A stretch of DNA of 34,992 bases, taken from the NCBI GenBank assembly GCA_016215705.1, contig JACRIR010000126.1, positions 1 to 34,992 on the forward strand. Direction: 5' to 3'. Of the stretch, positions 1 to 8,033 are shown piece by piece. The DNA comes from Candidatus Poribacteria bacterium. Its GTDB lineage: Bacteria; Abyssobacteria; SURF-5. How positions within the stretch are numbered: position 1 is the stretch's first letter; each line of letters opens with the position of its first letter. The notes below the pieces were generated by a model, which worked only from the letters and a program-made list of their open reading frames with translations, did not search any database and was not told where the DNA came from. The translations under genes were made by a program, and so were the position numbers.

Positions 1-34
1 CCTTTCGCCTTGCTCCTTTCGCCTTTCGCCTCTC
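1..34. repeat. Pyrimidine-rich dispersed repeat, copy 1
   Basis: The stretch is built from CCTTTCGCC and TTGCTCCTTTCGCC words. Near-identical stretches lie at 13889-13944, 17228-17283 and 24861-24904. This copy abuts the stop codon of the ABC permease. On the minus strand it reads as purine-rich AGGCGAAAGG words. Its function is unknown. Confidence 0.7.
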
Positions 35-1168
35 CTATGAGAGCCTCCGGGCGATGCGGCGCGAGGAAATCGCGATCATAAAGAGCGCAAAGCCGGCAAG
101 CGTGAGAATCTGCGGCATGAGCGATTCGACGCCGACCCCTTTCATGATAATGCCTCTGAGTATGACGATAAAATAGCGGACAGGAACGATGAATGTAACG
201 ACTCTTACGCCCCAGGGCATGCTCTCGATCGGGAATATGAAGCCGGAGAGGAGGAAGGAGGGCAGCATCGTCGTGAGCATGCACAGGGTCCACGCTCCCT
301 GCTGGCTCGTGGCGAGTGTCGAGAGGAAGACGCCGAACGCGAGCGCCGTCAGGAGGAAGAGAGCGGAAAGCGCCAACAAGAGAGCCATACTGCCGCGAAA
401 GGGAACGCCGAAAAGCAGCATCGATACCGCCACCAGTGTGAGCACATTGATAAACGCTATTACGAAATAAGGGAATATCTTGCCCAGCACAAGCTCGGCG
501 CGCGTGATCGGCGACACCATCAGCATCTCGATGGTCCCCCGCTCCTTCTCGCGGACTATCGACATCGCGGTGAGGACGGTGGTGCTCATCATCATGACCA
601 GCCCTATCAGTCCCGGCACAAAAAAATTCTCGCTTGTGAGCTCCGGGTTATACCAGATGCGCGGCTCTATCTCGACAGGCAAACTGATCCGTCCGGGAAC
701 CACGCCGCGCCGGGCGAAATCCTCGAAGAGCTTTTCGGTCGAATACTGTTGCACGATCAGGTTGATATAGCTCAAGGTGATTGAAGCCGTATTGTTGTCG
801 GACCCGTCAACAACGACGGCGACCGGAGACGGCTGAGCGGCCTTGAGATCGCGCTCGAAGCCGGGCGGAATCTTTATTGCGACCCGAGCCGAGCCACTAT
901 CGATCAGCCGTCTGATTTCGTTGTCGTTGCCGGCGTATGAGACCACCTGGAAGTACCGGCTTTCGGTAAGTTTCCGCGTGAATTCGCGCGAGCTTGGCGT
1001 CCGATCCAGGTCCCAGACGGCGAGTTTTATGTGGTTTACGTCGAGCGAGATGGCGACACCGAACAGAATGAGCATGAATCCCGGGAGCACGAACATGATC
1101 GCGAGAGTAATGGGATCGCGAATAATTTGAACGACTTCTTTGTATACCAAAGCAACCAGGCGAGACAT
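35..1168 (-). CDS. ABC-2 type transporter permease
   Basis: This is a 377-residue membrane subunit of an ABC exporter of the YbhS/YhhJ (ABC-2) type. A first membrane segment lies near residues 22-43. A periplasmic domain of about 130 residues follows, and then five or so membrane segments between residues 180 and 370. The cytoplasmic word EKERGTIEMLMVSP, near residue 205, is the typical coupling region of ABC-2 permeases. The start ATG follows GAGGTG by 7 bases. It is the last gene seen of a TetR-HlyD-ATPase-permease operon. Related YbhGFSR systems have a second permease, which could lie beyond the left edge. The substrate cannot be read from sequence; related systems export drugs or other hydrophobic cations. 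Confidence 0.93.
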   Translation of the reverse strand: MSRLVALVYKEVVQIIRDPITLAIMFVLPGFMLILFGVAISLDVNHIKLAVWDLDRTPSSREFTRKLTESRYFQVVSYAGNDNEIRRLIDSGSARVAIKIPPGFERDLKAAQPSPVAVVVDGSDNNTASITLSYINLIVQQYSTEKLFEDFARRGVVPGRISLPVEIEPRIWYNPELTSENFFVPGLIGLVMMMSTTVLTAMSIVREKERGTIEMLMVSPITRAELVLGKIFPYFVIAFINVLTLVAVSMLLFGVPFRGSMALLLALSALFLLTALAFGVFLSTLATSQQGAWTLCMLTTMLPSFLLSGFIFPIESMPWGVRVVTFIVPVRYFIVILRGIIMKGVGVESLMPQILTLAGFALFMIAISSRRIARRLS

Positions 1169-1251
1169 TGTGTCACCTCGTGAATGGTGAATGCTGGATG
1201 GAAAGAGGGTAGAACGGGGCCTTTGCGCCCTTGCAGTTTATACTTTTTCCC

Positions 1252-1277
1252 AGTCCAAAATCCAAAATCCAAAATAA
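1252..1277. repeat. Short tandem repeat of an 8-mer
   Basis: Three tandem copies of the word CCAAAATC (CCAAAAT in the last) lie in the 161-base gap between the permease and ATPase genes. Related words occur near 18405. The gap holds no gene. It is not a recognisable terminator, so the two genes may still be co-transcribed. Confidence 0.55.
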
Positions 1278-1329
1278 GATATTCACGGCTTTCTTTTCCA
1301 CGAAACGTATCCTGATTCGAGCCATTACT

Positions 1330-2265
1330 TCAATTCTTCCGTGACAGCGAGACGAACACGTCTTCGATTGAGGCTGCAATGGGTTCGAGCAGGTATATCT
1401 CGACGCGGGCTTCGGCCATGAGGCCACGCACTGTTTCAGCGCCTTCGCGCACGTTGGGAACAACGATATGGAGTTCATCCCCATAGATATTGACGTCCAC
1501 GACCTTGCCGGATTTTGAGAGCGTTTCGAAGGCCGCATGGATATCCGAACACTTGAGGTTGAGGAGTTCGTCGGTCATGATGCGGCTCTTGACGTTATCG
1601 GGCGAGTCACAGGCGACAAGGCGGCCGCGCCATATGAACCCTATCTTGTGGCAACGCTCCGCTTCTTCCATGTAGTGAGTGGTGACAAAAAGCGTTATGC
1701 CCTTGCTCCTGGAAAGCTCGTAAAGGATATCCCAGAGTATTCGTCGAGAGACGGGGTCGATGCCGGCGGTCGGCTCGTCGAGAAAGAGTATTTGCGGCTC
1801 GTGGACGACAGCGCATGCGAGCGCCAGTCTTTGTTTCCAGCCGCCGGAGAGCCGCGCGCTCAGTTGGTTCCGATACTGACCGAATCCCATTGTTTCGATA
1901 ATGGCTTCGCGTTTCTGCTTCGCCTGTCTCCAGTCGCGCAGATAAACGCGCGAGTAGAACGCAAGGTTCTCCTCGACCGTAAGGTCGCTGTAAAGTCCGA
2001 AACTCTGCGACATGTAGCCGATGACGCTTTTGATTTGTTCCGGCTGCTTGATGATGTCGTAGCCGCCGACTGAGCCGCTGCCCGAAGTAGGACGCAGTAT
2101 GCCGCAGAGCATGCGGATGGTTGTGCTCTTGCCGGCGCCGTTCGGCCCCAGGAACCCGAAGATTTCACCCCGTGCGATATTGAGGTCGAGGTCGGCGACG
2201 GCGATGACTTCTCCGAACTTGCGGGTGAGATGATGAGTTTCTATCGCTGTTTGGTTGTTATTCAT
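1330..2265 (-). CDS. ABC transporter ATP-binding protein
   Basis: This 311-residue single nucleotide-binding-domain ATPase is of the YbhF/CcmA-like class. The Walker A motif GPNGAGKS is at residues 40-47, the Q-loop glutamine near 87, the signature LSGGWKQ at 139-145, and Walker B ILFLDEP at 159-165 with catalytic Glu164. The H-loop histidine is near 197. The last 100 residues form the usual C-terminal extension. All catalytic elements are intact, so it should power the ABC-2 permease downstream. It starts 37 bases after the HlyD-type gene. The ribosome binding site is weak, which fits translation within an operon. E. coli YbhF is twice as long because it carries two ATPase domains; this one carries a single domain. 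Confidence 0.95.
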   Translation of the reverse strand: MNNNQTAIETHHLTRKFGEVIAVADLDLNIARGEIFGFLGPNGAGKSTTIRMLCGILRPTSGSGSVGGYDIIKQPEQIKSVIGYMSQSFGLYSDLTVEENLAFYSRVYLRDWRQAKQKREAIIETMGFGQYRNQLSARLSGGWKQRLALACAVVHEPQILFLDEPTAGIDPVSRRILWDILYELSRSKGITLFVTTHYMEEAERCHKIGFIWRGRLVACDSPDNVKSRIMTDELLNLKCSDIHAAFETLSKSGKVVDVNIYGDELHIVVPNVREGAETVRGLMAEARVEIYLLEPIAASIEDVFVSLSRKN

Positions 2266-2302
2266 TGTAACGCCGCGAGCTCATGCGAATGAGCGCCGGC
2301 CC

Positions 2303-3358
2303 TTATTCGCGCCCGGGAGACTGTGCTTCGAGTTTGATATCGGCGTACATTCCCGGTTTCAGCAGGCCACCCGCATTGCCGACGCCGATCTTTACCGCAA
2401 ACACGAGCTTGACCCGGTCCTCGCGAGTCTGAATATTCTTCGGCGTGAACTCGGCCTCACTCGACACGAGCGTCACTTTGCCGGAAAACTCCTTTCCGGG
2501 AAAAGCATCGACCTGCACTTTTGCAGGCTGTCCGAGTTTCACTCGACCGATATTCACTTCGTCAATATAGATTTTGACCCACATGTCGTCGACGTCGGCT
2601 ATCGTGACAATGGGCACGCCGGGCGAGACCACCTCGCCTGCTTCGGAATCTTTCACGAGAACGGTTCCCGCCATGGGAGCATATATGAGGGTCTTCTCGA
2701 GCCTGACCCTTGCAAGCTCGAGCGAGGCCTCCGCCTGCTTGACCTGCCAGCGCGCAGCTTCGATCTGATCGGGTCGCGCGCCTGCCTCGAGCAGCTTGAG
2801 TTCTTCGAGCGCAACGTTATACTGACTGCGGGCAACGTCGAGGTTGGCTCGCGCGTTGTCACGCTGGTTACCGGAAAAAACGCCTTCGTCGAAGAGTTCG
2901 GATGCTCGCTTCCAATCGGACTCGGCAAGAGCGAGCGTCGCGCGGGCCAGATTGACGCGTGCGCGCCCTCGTTCAAGCTCGTTCGCTCTCGCGCCTGCCA
3001 TGAGATCCTGAAGCGTCGCACGAGCCGTTGCCTGCGCCGCTTCAGCGCGCGTTACCTCCGCCCCTAACTGGCTGTCATCCAGTTGCGCAACCAATTGATC
3101 CTTTTTCACGAGGTCGCCTTCATCGACCAGCAGCTTCTCTATCTGGCCGCCTACCTCGGAGGAAATATCAACCTCGGTCGCCTCGATGGTCCCCGTCGCA
3201 GAAATGCGGCCGTTCATTTCGCTCCGGTGTGAAGGCGGGCCGAATCGCAGCCAGAGAAATATGGCGAGCGCGCCTGCGACGACAAGTCCGAGAAGCTTGA
3301 GGATCGGTGGCCGGGTCGCGCCACGGCTATCGCCGGTATTATCTGTTTCGTTTTTCAT
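2303..3358 (-). CDS. HlyD/YbhG-type membrane fusion protein
   Basis: A 351-residue periplasmic adaptor for the ABC exporter. A single N-terminal membrane anchor (LGLVVAGALAIFLWLRF) lies at about residues 24-40. The first half of a biotinyl-lipoyl-like domain follows (DISSEVGGQIEKLLVDEGD). A long alpha-helical hairpin rich in Ala, Arg and Glu lies at about 95-215. The second lipoyl half (APMAGTVLVKDSEAGEVVSPG) and a beta-barrel domain complete it. The start ATG follows GAGG by about 5 bases. It lies 48 bases after the TetR gene and 37 bases before the ATPase gene. In E. coli the order cecR-ybhG-ybhF-ybhS-ybhR is similar, which supports the assignment. Confidence 0.93.
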   Translation of the reverse strand: MKNETDNTGDSRGATRPPILKLLGLVVAGALAIFLWLRFGPPSHRSEMNGRISATGTIEATEVDISSEVGGQIEKLLVDEGDLVKKDQLVAQLDDSQLGAEVTRAEAAQATARATLQDLMAGARANELERGRARVNLARATLALAESDWKRASELFDEGVFSGNQRDNARANLDVARSQYNVALEELKLLEAGARPDQIEAARWQVKQAEASLELARVRLEKTLIYAPMAGTVLVKDSEAGEVVSPGVPIVTIADVDDMWVKIYIDEVNIGRVKLGQPAKVQVDAFPGKEFSGKVTLVSSEAEFTPKNIQTREDRVKLVFAVKIGVGNAGGLLKPGMYADIKLEAQSPGRE

Positions 3359-3406
3359 GAGACCTCTGAAAGTTATGAAAAAGGTTTTCTCTCTCGCCTT
3401 GCTGTT

Positions 3407-4021
3407 CTAGCCGCTTTTTAGTCCACCCAGGTATACATTTCGGATTTGTTCGATTGCTTCGTCAGGTCCGTAGTCGGCAAGGTTGAAGAAACGCTGCAGG
3501 ATGGTGAGTTGCATTCCACCGAGGAGAACCGAGGCGGCTATTCTCGGATTCACATTTCTGAATTTCCCCCGGGCGATGCCTTCACGAATAATTCCTTCGA
3601 TAAGGCTCACGTAAGGGCCTATGGCGACACGTATGATTCTGGCCATTTGCACTTTTGCGCCCGGTCTCTTGCCGTAGATGACCTGAAAGATGTTGCCCTC
3701 CTGGGTGAAGAAGCGGATATGAAACGCGATGAGATTCTCGATTTTCCGCAGCGGGTCGCTCTCGCCTGCAACCGCATCTGACAATCCGCCAAGGACTGCT
3801 CGCGAGTATTCACCGACCATATAAATGAGAAGGTCATCCTTTGTGCGGAAATGATTGTAGATTGAGCCTTCCGCTACGGATGCGCGTTTGGCGATCTCGG
3901 CGGTCGTGGCGTGCTCGAATCCCTTTGTCGCCGCGATGGCGAACGCGGCGTCGACGATACGCCGTTTTGTATCCGCCGGTGATTGCCTGGCGGTCTTGCG
4001 CGTATTTGAGCGCGACTTCAT
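3407..4021 (-). CDS. TetR/AcrR family repressor of the ABC efflux operon
   Basis: This 204-residue regulator has an N-terminal TetR helix-turn-helix: AAFAIAATKGFEHATTAEIA, then KRASVAEGSIYNHFRTKDDL. The C-terminal domain would bind a ligand. I place the start at the ATG at 4021 because GGAGG lies 6 bases upstream. An in-frame GTG at 4060 would lie inside the operator and lacks a ribosome site. The gene is first in the operon and is followed by the transporter genes. A palindromic operator sits on its own transcription start, so it most likely represses the whole operon including itself and is released by a transported compound. The inducer is unknown. Confidence 0.93.
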   Translation of the reverse strand: MKSRSNTRKTARQSPADTKRRIVDAAFAIAATKGFEHATTAEIAKRASVAEGSIYNHFRTKDDLLIYMVGEYSRAVLGGLSDAVAGESDPLRKIENLIAFHIRFFTQEGNIFQVIYGKRPGAKVQMARIIRVAIGPYVSLIEGIIREGIARGKFRNVNPRIAASVLLGGMQLTILQRFFNLADYGPDEAIEQIRNVYLGGLKSG

Positions 4022-4049
4022 GGTTCCTCCGCGTACGGGGAAAGGCTGC

Positions 4050-4067
4050 TGAGTGAGCACTCACTCA
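4050..4067. promoter_or_regulatory. TetR operator palindrome
   Basis: TGAGTGAGCACTCACTCA is two perfect 8-base arms around a 2-base centre. It covers about +1 to +17 of the transcript predicted from the promoter at 4073-4101 and lies just upstream of the TetR ribosome site. Size, symmetry and position are typical of a TetR-family autorepression operator. Confidence 0.8.
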
Positions 4068-4072
4068 CTAAT

Positions 4073-4101
4073 ATTATATCGCACGCCTTCCGTCCTGTCA
4101 A
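4073..4101 (-). promoter_or_regulatory. Consensus sigma70 promoter of the TetR-ABC operon
   Basis: On the minus strand TTGACA (4101-4096) and TATAAT (4078-4073) are separated by 17 bases. Both hexamers match consensus exactly. Transcription should start near 4066, inside the operator, so this strong promoter needs repression. Confidence 0.85.
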
Positions 4102-4198
4102 GAGGTTTGCTCGGGCCAAAACCGAAGAGGGAAGCGTGAGTCATGAATGATGAATGCGAGGTCGGCCCGCGCAGAGAAACCGGCGCTTCAGAGAAACC

Positions 4199-4247
4199 GG
4201 CGGATATTCGGGGACACCATGCGGCATGGTGTCCCCGAGTATCCGCC
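4199..4247. repeat. GGGGACA hairpin repeat, copy 1
   Basis: Two 23-base arms with one G/T-type mismatch flank the 3-base loop CGG. The core is TTCGGGGACACCATG. Four more copies lie at 11467-11507, 13731-13775, 20007-20052 and 30028-30068. Just upstream the 14-mer CAGAGAAACCGGCG occurs twice in direct repeat. The hairpin precedes the DUF456 gene and follows the divergent TetR operon, so it is not an obvious terminator for either. Confidence 0.85.
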
Positions 4248-4282
4248 GCCCTGCCTTGACGCGCACTGGCGGGTGTGGTTAA

Positions 4283-4801
4283 ATGAGAAGAATGGCTCTA
4301 TCAATCATTGGCTACATATTGTTATGCCTCTTCATGCTCGGTGGGCTTTTGCTGACGCCGCTCGGCCTGCCGGGCAATTGGATAATCGTGGGCTGCGGCG
4401 TCGCTCATGGGTTTGTCACCGGCTGGTCCAAGTTCGGGTGGCCTTTTGTGGCGCTGCTTGTGGCTGCGGCTCTTGCAGGTGAGGTAATCGAGGCATTGTC
4501 GGCGGCAATTGGCGCAAGAAAATACGGGGCCTCGACTGGCGCTACGGTGGCGGCGATCGTCGGCTCGATTGTGGGGTTGAGTTTTGGCTCGGGAATAATG
4601 CCTATCGTCGGCACGATAGTCGGAGGTTTCGCGGGCGCATTCCTCGGCGCTTTTCTTTATGAATACTCGAGACTTAAAGATCGCAGGCAGGCGCTGCGCG
4701 CAGGTCTGGGCGCGTTTCTGGGAAGGACGGCGGCCATAATCGCGAAGGAGAGCATCGGGATCATTATGACGGGAGCGATTGTGTATCAGATCATGACTTG
4801 A
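4283..4801 (+). CDS. DUF456 family membrane protein
   Basis: A 172-residue, very hydrophobic, glycine-rich protein. It begins with a membrane segment (SIIGYILLCLFMLGGLLLTP). The GLPGNW motif typical of the DUF456 family follows at about residues 31-36. A further helix sits near residues 50-65, and glycine-rich repeated helices (AIVGSIVGLSFG, VGTIVGGFAGAFLGAFLYEY) run through residues 90-130. The family's function is not known. The ATG start fits the beginning of the first membrane segment. The HAD phosphatase begins 50 bases downstream on the same strand, so the two may be co-transcribed. Confidence 0.85.
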   Translation: MRRMALSIIGYILLCLFMLGGLLLTPLGLPGNWIIVGCGVAHGFVTGWSKFGWPFVALLVAAALAGEVIEALSAAIGARKYGASTGATVAAIVGSIVGLSFGSGIMPIVGTIVGGFAGAFLGAFLYEYSRLKDRRQALRAGLGAFLGRTAAIIAKESIGIIMTGAIVYQIMT

Positions 4802-4851
4802 AAGAATTGGGAGGACCTTTCGCGTTCTCCCTGGAAGGCGGGTCTTATTAC

Positions 4852-5511
4852 ATGGAACGGCAAACGCAATATGATGTAATTCTGTTTGACTTGGACGGCA
4901 CCTTGACGGATCCAAAGATCGGGATTACGAAGTCAATTCAACATGGGCTATCAAGCATTGGAATCGTTGAGGACAACCTTGATGGCTTTGTGTCGCTTAT
5001 TGGAGCGCCGATCTTCGAGTGTCTGAGAACGCGCTACTCGTTGAGCGAGCCGCAGGTGCAACGGGTTGTCGAGTTCTATCGGCGCTACTACTCAGATACC
5101 GGCATATATGAGAATTCGGTGTATCCGGGAGTACCGGAATTGCTCCGGGAATTGAGCGGCCGGGGAAGGGAACTGCTGCTGGCTACAGTAAAGCCGACCG
5201 TGTTTGCGGGACGCGTCCTGCAGCACTTCGAGCTTATGGGATATTTCGGGGCGATTGCGGGGAGTAACCTTGACTCAGCCGGTTTCTCAAAGACAGAGAT
5301 TATTCGGCGTGCCCTGGCTCATGTTCCTGACGCGCCCAGGCAAAAAATAGTCATGGTTGGCGATCGCCGGCACGACGTGGTCGGAGCCCGGAGCAACGGT
5401 ATCGCTTGCGTGGCGGTAGCCTACGGATACGGGACGTTAGAGGAACTGGAGGAAGCCAATCCCACCCATCTGGCACGTTCCATGTCTGATTTACGGGCGT
5501 TGCTGATTTAG
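4852..5511 (+). CDS. HAD family hydrolase, phosphoglycolate phosphatase-like
   Basis: A 219-residue HAD phosphatase. Motif I is FDLDGTLTD at residues 12-20, with nucleophile Asp13 and acid/base Asp15. A helical cap domain follows (about 30-90). Motif II is at LLATVKPT, and motif IV is MVGDRRHDVVGARSNG near 165-180. The cap type and GVPELLRELSGRG place it with Gph/PpaX/YjjG-like phosphatases acting on small phosphorylated metabolites. The ATG at 4852 is preferred over an upstream in-frame TTG at 4798 because the conserved domain begins at once and GGAAGGCGGG precedes it, though the spacing is long. The exact substrate is undetermined. Confidence 0.9.
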   Translation: MERQTQYDVILFDLDGTLTDPKIGITKSIQHGLSSIGIVEDNLDGFVSLIGAPIFECLRTRYSLSEPQVQRVVEFYRRYYSDTGIYENSVYPGVPELLRELSGRGRELLLATVKPTVFAGRVLQHFELMGYFGAIAGSNLDSAGFSKTEIIRRALAHVPDAPRQKIVMVGDRRHDVVGARSNGIACVAVAYGYGTLEELEEANPTHLARSMSDLRALLI

Positions 5512-5515
5512 GCGA

Positions 5516-5539
5516 AGGGGCGCATCACGCTGCGCCCCT
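5516..5539. terminator. Possible terminator hairpin between convergent genes
   Basis: The 9-base arms AGGGGCGCA and TGCGCCCCT are perfect and enclose a 6-base loop. The hairpin lies 5 bases after the HAD stop and 49 bases before the convergent nuclease gene's stop. No clear U-tract follows. Its sequence also resembles the short GGGGCGCAAT palindromes elsewhere in the window, so it may be one of those repeats. Confidence 0.45.
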
Positions 5540-5587
5540 GCAAAAGAGCATTCGACAAAATAGAGGAGCGGATTCGCCGGGCGATCC

Positions 5588-7357
5588 TTAAAGTCTGATG
5601 TCCGCAGGGCGCTCGATGACGCGCCCGACCGTACTCTCGATGCCGGCAATCGGATCGTGATCGCACAGTTTTCCGAACTTAAGGCCGGTCAAGTGTTCAA
5701 TCTGAGAAACCGGCACCTGGTAAGTCTTATACTTGCCGTAAGCGAACTCCAGGTCCTGAATGAGATTCTTCTGGGTCTGCAGATAGGCGGTGGCAGAAAG
5801 CTCTCCGTCTTCCTTCACCATCGCTACCACCTTCCAGAATTCAGCCGGAATCCGGAATTCCTCGCGATAGAGCATGTCATCTTCACGGAACACGGGACCG
5901 GTAAACACCGACACCTTAATGTCGTGTTTGCCGGCGTTCTTAAGAATGTAATCTTCCAGGTTCTGCCAAGTCTTCTGATTGAGATTCTTGTGTTGAGGAC
6001 AGCAGTTTGTGAAATGGAACGTGTCTTCGTTTGCCTCGCTTGCCTCGTCTCCCCACACAGGGTCAAGTCTTCGCACCAGGTGGCCGCGGTCAAGGTCGTT
6101 TTTCTCATACAGTTTGGGGCCACACTGGTATTTGTTGACGATCCTCGGATCAAAGTACCATTTATCGGCGTCACGCTTGATATTCTCGAGTGAACTTCCG
6201 TCGATGTTCACCGCCGTGTAGTATGCCATCCGACGCGATTTACTCAAAACTATCGAGAAGTGTGTGTAGTTGAGAACCTCTCCGCCATCCTTGAGAGGCG
6301 CCACGTCGTCTTTCAGGTCTTGCTGCAAACTCGGCAACGGAACTGTCCACTCCTGCCCGAGAAAAGAAGGGTCATAGCCGGCTGAATCTTCGTACCATTC
6401 CATGTCCTGCTCGGTTACCAGCATTCGCTCGGGCTTGGGGACGCCTTCGACCAATTGATCCAGCATTCTTTTCCTGTCAGAACTGAGGCCGTCCCGCTTG
6501 TCAACAACCAGCTTTATGATGCTGCTGATCCGTATGCCCTCATTCGCAACATATTTGGCGCTGTCGTTCGGGTCGGGGACGCCTGCGTGATGAAGGGCGA
6601 CAACATCCCAGCCGTCGTTGAACACAGGAGAGCCTGAGGCGCCTGGTTCCGTATCCGTGGCATAATGGACGAAATTCTCGAATGTGTCAATCACCCGGTT
6701 TTCACGAATCGCCACGGCTTTGGGAGCGCCGGACGCGTGCTGAATGATTGAAACATATTCGCCCAGGAGCGCCTTACCTGAGTCGGACAGCAGGCGAAGG
6801 AAACCGAACTCGCTCAACTTCACTCCATCGCCGGACGTTTCGTCCACGGCGACCAGGGCAAAGTCGAGGGCTTTGTCGTTGATGAATAGCCGATCCGGGT
6901 CAAGCCGAAAACTCTTGATGGGGCGCGGCATCAATTGCAGGTCTGTTTCGTAGTTGAACTGGGCAAGGCTGAAACGGGCGACGGCCTCATCCTCCAGGAC
7001 GTGATGATTGGTCAGCAGCAATACCGGCGAGACCAGAAAGCCCGTACCGTGTCCAAGCACGCGGCCAATGTTGTCTCGTACTTCGATCCTGCACACAGGC
7101 TTGCCTGCATTGAGTCCCGCCTCCAGGTACGAGATTGGAAACAGATCGCTGGCGCCCATTATGCGTTCCAACGCCAATCCGTCACGCGGATCAACCAGGT
7201 CTTTGCGCGTTCTCACGCGGGAGGGTATATCCACTTCCAACGGATTCTTGACTTTCAGGTTGTTGACAACATCTTGGCGAGCCTGGGCTCTCCTTGTATA
7301 CCGTTTCAGAGCCTCTTGCTGTTGCTCTTTAAGACCAACTTGTTCATACCCCAACAT
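5588..7357 (-). CDS. Trypsin-like protease fused to DNA/RNA non-specific endonuclease
   Basis: A 589-residue two-enzyme protein with no signal peptide, so probably cytoplasmic. Residues 1-35 look like a charged, Gln-rich coiled segment. Residues 85-290 form a trypsin-like (Trypsin_2) domain: His119 in LLTNHHVLED, Asp165 in KALDFALVAVD, Ser241 in TEPGASGSPVF. Residues 365-575 form a NUC1/EndoG-type nuclease: DRGHLVRR with catalytic His426, then HFTNCCPQHKNLNQKTW and LEDYI, supplying the metal-binding Asn and the Glu468. All key residues are intact. The start at 7357 is set by AAAGGAGG 7 bases upstream; a longer frame would overlap the cupin gene. The cupin gene lies 67 bases upstream on the same strand. 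A role as a toxic or defence effector activated by proteolysis is inference. Confidence 0.9.
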   Translation of the reverse strand: MLGYEQVGLKEQQQEALKRYTRRAQARQDVVNNLKVKNPLEVDIPSRVRTRKDLVDPRDGLALERIMGASDLFPISYLEAGLNAGKPVCRIEVRDNIGRVLGHGTGFLVSPVLLLTNHHVLEDEAVARFSLAQFNYETDLQLMPRPIKSFRLDPDRLFINDKALDFALVAVDETSGDGVKLSEFGFLRLLSDSGKALLGEYVSIIQHASGAPKAVAIRENRVIDTFENFVHYATDTEPGASGSPVFNDGWDVVALHHAGVPDPNDSAKYVANEGIRISSIIKLVVDKRDGLSSDRKRMLDQLVEGVPKPERMLVTEQDMEWYEDSAGYDPSFLGQEWTVPLPSLQQDLKDDVAPLKDGGEVLNYTHFSIVLSKSRRMAYYTAVNIDGSSLENIKRDADKWYFDPRIVNKYQCGPKLYEKNDLDRGHLVRRLDPVWGDEASEANEDTFHFTNCCPQHKNLNQKTWQNLEDYILKNAGKHDIKVSVFTGPVFREDDMLYREEFRIPAEFWKVVAMVKEDGELSATAYLQTQKNLIQDLEFAYGKYKTYQVPVSQIEHLTGLKFGKLCDHDPIAGIESTVGRVIERPADIRL

Positions 7358-7424
7358 GATGCTGCCTCCTTTCGGCTGGCCGTTCCCTTCCTCGGTTGTG
7401 TATCTTGGCGCACACCTACGTCGG

Positions 7425-7835
7425 CTAGAGGGGCGATGCGACAACGAGCGCCTTTGTCTCTTCTTTCGTGGGGTTGCGCCAGATATGGGAACCGGTGGAC
7501 TGAAGATATATGCTGTCACCTTCGGCAAGAAGGTGAGAGGAGTTATTCACTGTGACTTCAAGCTTTCCTTTAAGAATGTAGTACCACTTATCTCCGGGGA
7601 GTTCCTGCGCCTCCCACGTGGAAGCGCCGGGTTCAGCGGTCGCAAGCACAGCCGTCAGCGTTCCCGAGCAAGCCTCGTGGACCAAATGTTCCAACTTCAG
7701 GCAACCTTCCGGAAAATCCTGGGTGATCCTCGAACCTTCTCGGGTGACGACACAGTCTTTTTGTGGGCCGCTGTTTTTCGGTGTCGCCGCCGGTTCTTCC
7801 TCTCCAGAGTCAGTGCCTCTCTCGTTGATACTCAT
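7425..7835 (-). CDS. Cupin domain protein
   Basis: This 136-residue protein has an acidic, Ser/Glu/Pro-rich N-terminus of about 30 residues. A single cupin_2 barrel follows: a pattern like PGASTWEAQELPGDKWYYIL, then KGKLEVTVNNSSHLLAEGDS and a later HIWRNPTKEE. The usual first cupin histidine pair is largely missing, so metal binding is doubtful and it may act as a small-molecule or protein-binding module. AAGGAG lies 8 bases before the ATG. Its start overlaps the stop of a possible 43-codon frame (ATGA), and the protease-nuclease gene follows 67 bases downstream, which suggests an operon. The ligand is unknown. Confidence 0.82.
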   Translation of the reverse strand: MSINERGTDSGEEEPAATPKNSGPQKDCVVTREGSRITQDFPEGCLKLEHLVHEACSGTLTAVLATAEPGASTWEAQELPGDKWYYILKGKLEVTVNNSSHLLAEGDSIYLQSTGSHIWRNPTKEETKALVVASPL

Positions 7836-7963
7836 TTCGTGTCTCCTTGTGCTGTTCCCGATGCGCCGAAGGTGTGCGAGCCGCTAGACGTGCACACACC
7901 TTCGGCCGCAACGGCTGGGGGGACAGCGGGGCTGTCAAGAAAAAGTTTCTGTTCCGAGTTCAT
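7832..7963 (-). CDS. Possible small protein coupled to the cupin gene
   Basis: A 43-residue frame begins MNSEQKLFLDSPAVPPAV and ends with Gly/Ser/Thr-rich sequence. Its TGA overlaps the cupin ATG as ATGA, the classic arrangement for translational coupling. AGGA lies 4 bases before its ATG, with a stronger GGAGGAG further up. It has a single Cys, no membrane segment and no family I recognise. A 12-base inverted repeat lies inside it, which may instead mean that this is just leader DNA. Coding status is uncertain. Confidence 0.35.
   Translation of the reverse strand: MNSEQKLFLDSPAVPPAVAAEGVCTSSGSHTFGASGTAQGDTK
7865..7906. repeat. Inverted repeat in the cupin leader
   Basis: GCCGAAGGTGTG (7865-7876) and CACACCTTCGGC (7895-7906) are perfect 12-base arms around an 18-base loop. 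The structure lies about 30 bases upstream of the cupin start codon. It could be an attenuator or RNA hairpin in the leader, or an operator. No U-tract follows on the minus strand. Confidence 0.6.
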
Positions 7964-8033
7964 AGTTCCTGACAAAACTCCTCCAAGAGCGAAACTGCGA
8001 TACCCTTTTATATGTTAGCTTATCATGCGGGTG

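Noticed and set aside
7358-7528. N-terminal extension of the protease-nuclease gene
   Set aside because: It would overlap the cupin gene, is Arg/Ser/Pro-rich, and has no ribosome site. AAAGGAGG marks the ATG at 7357.
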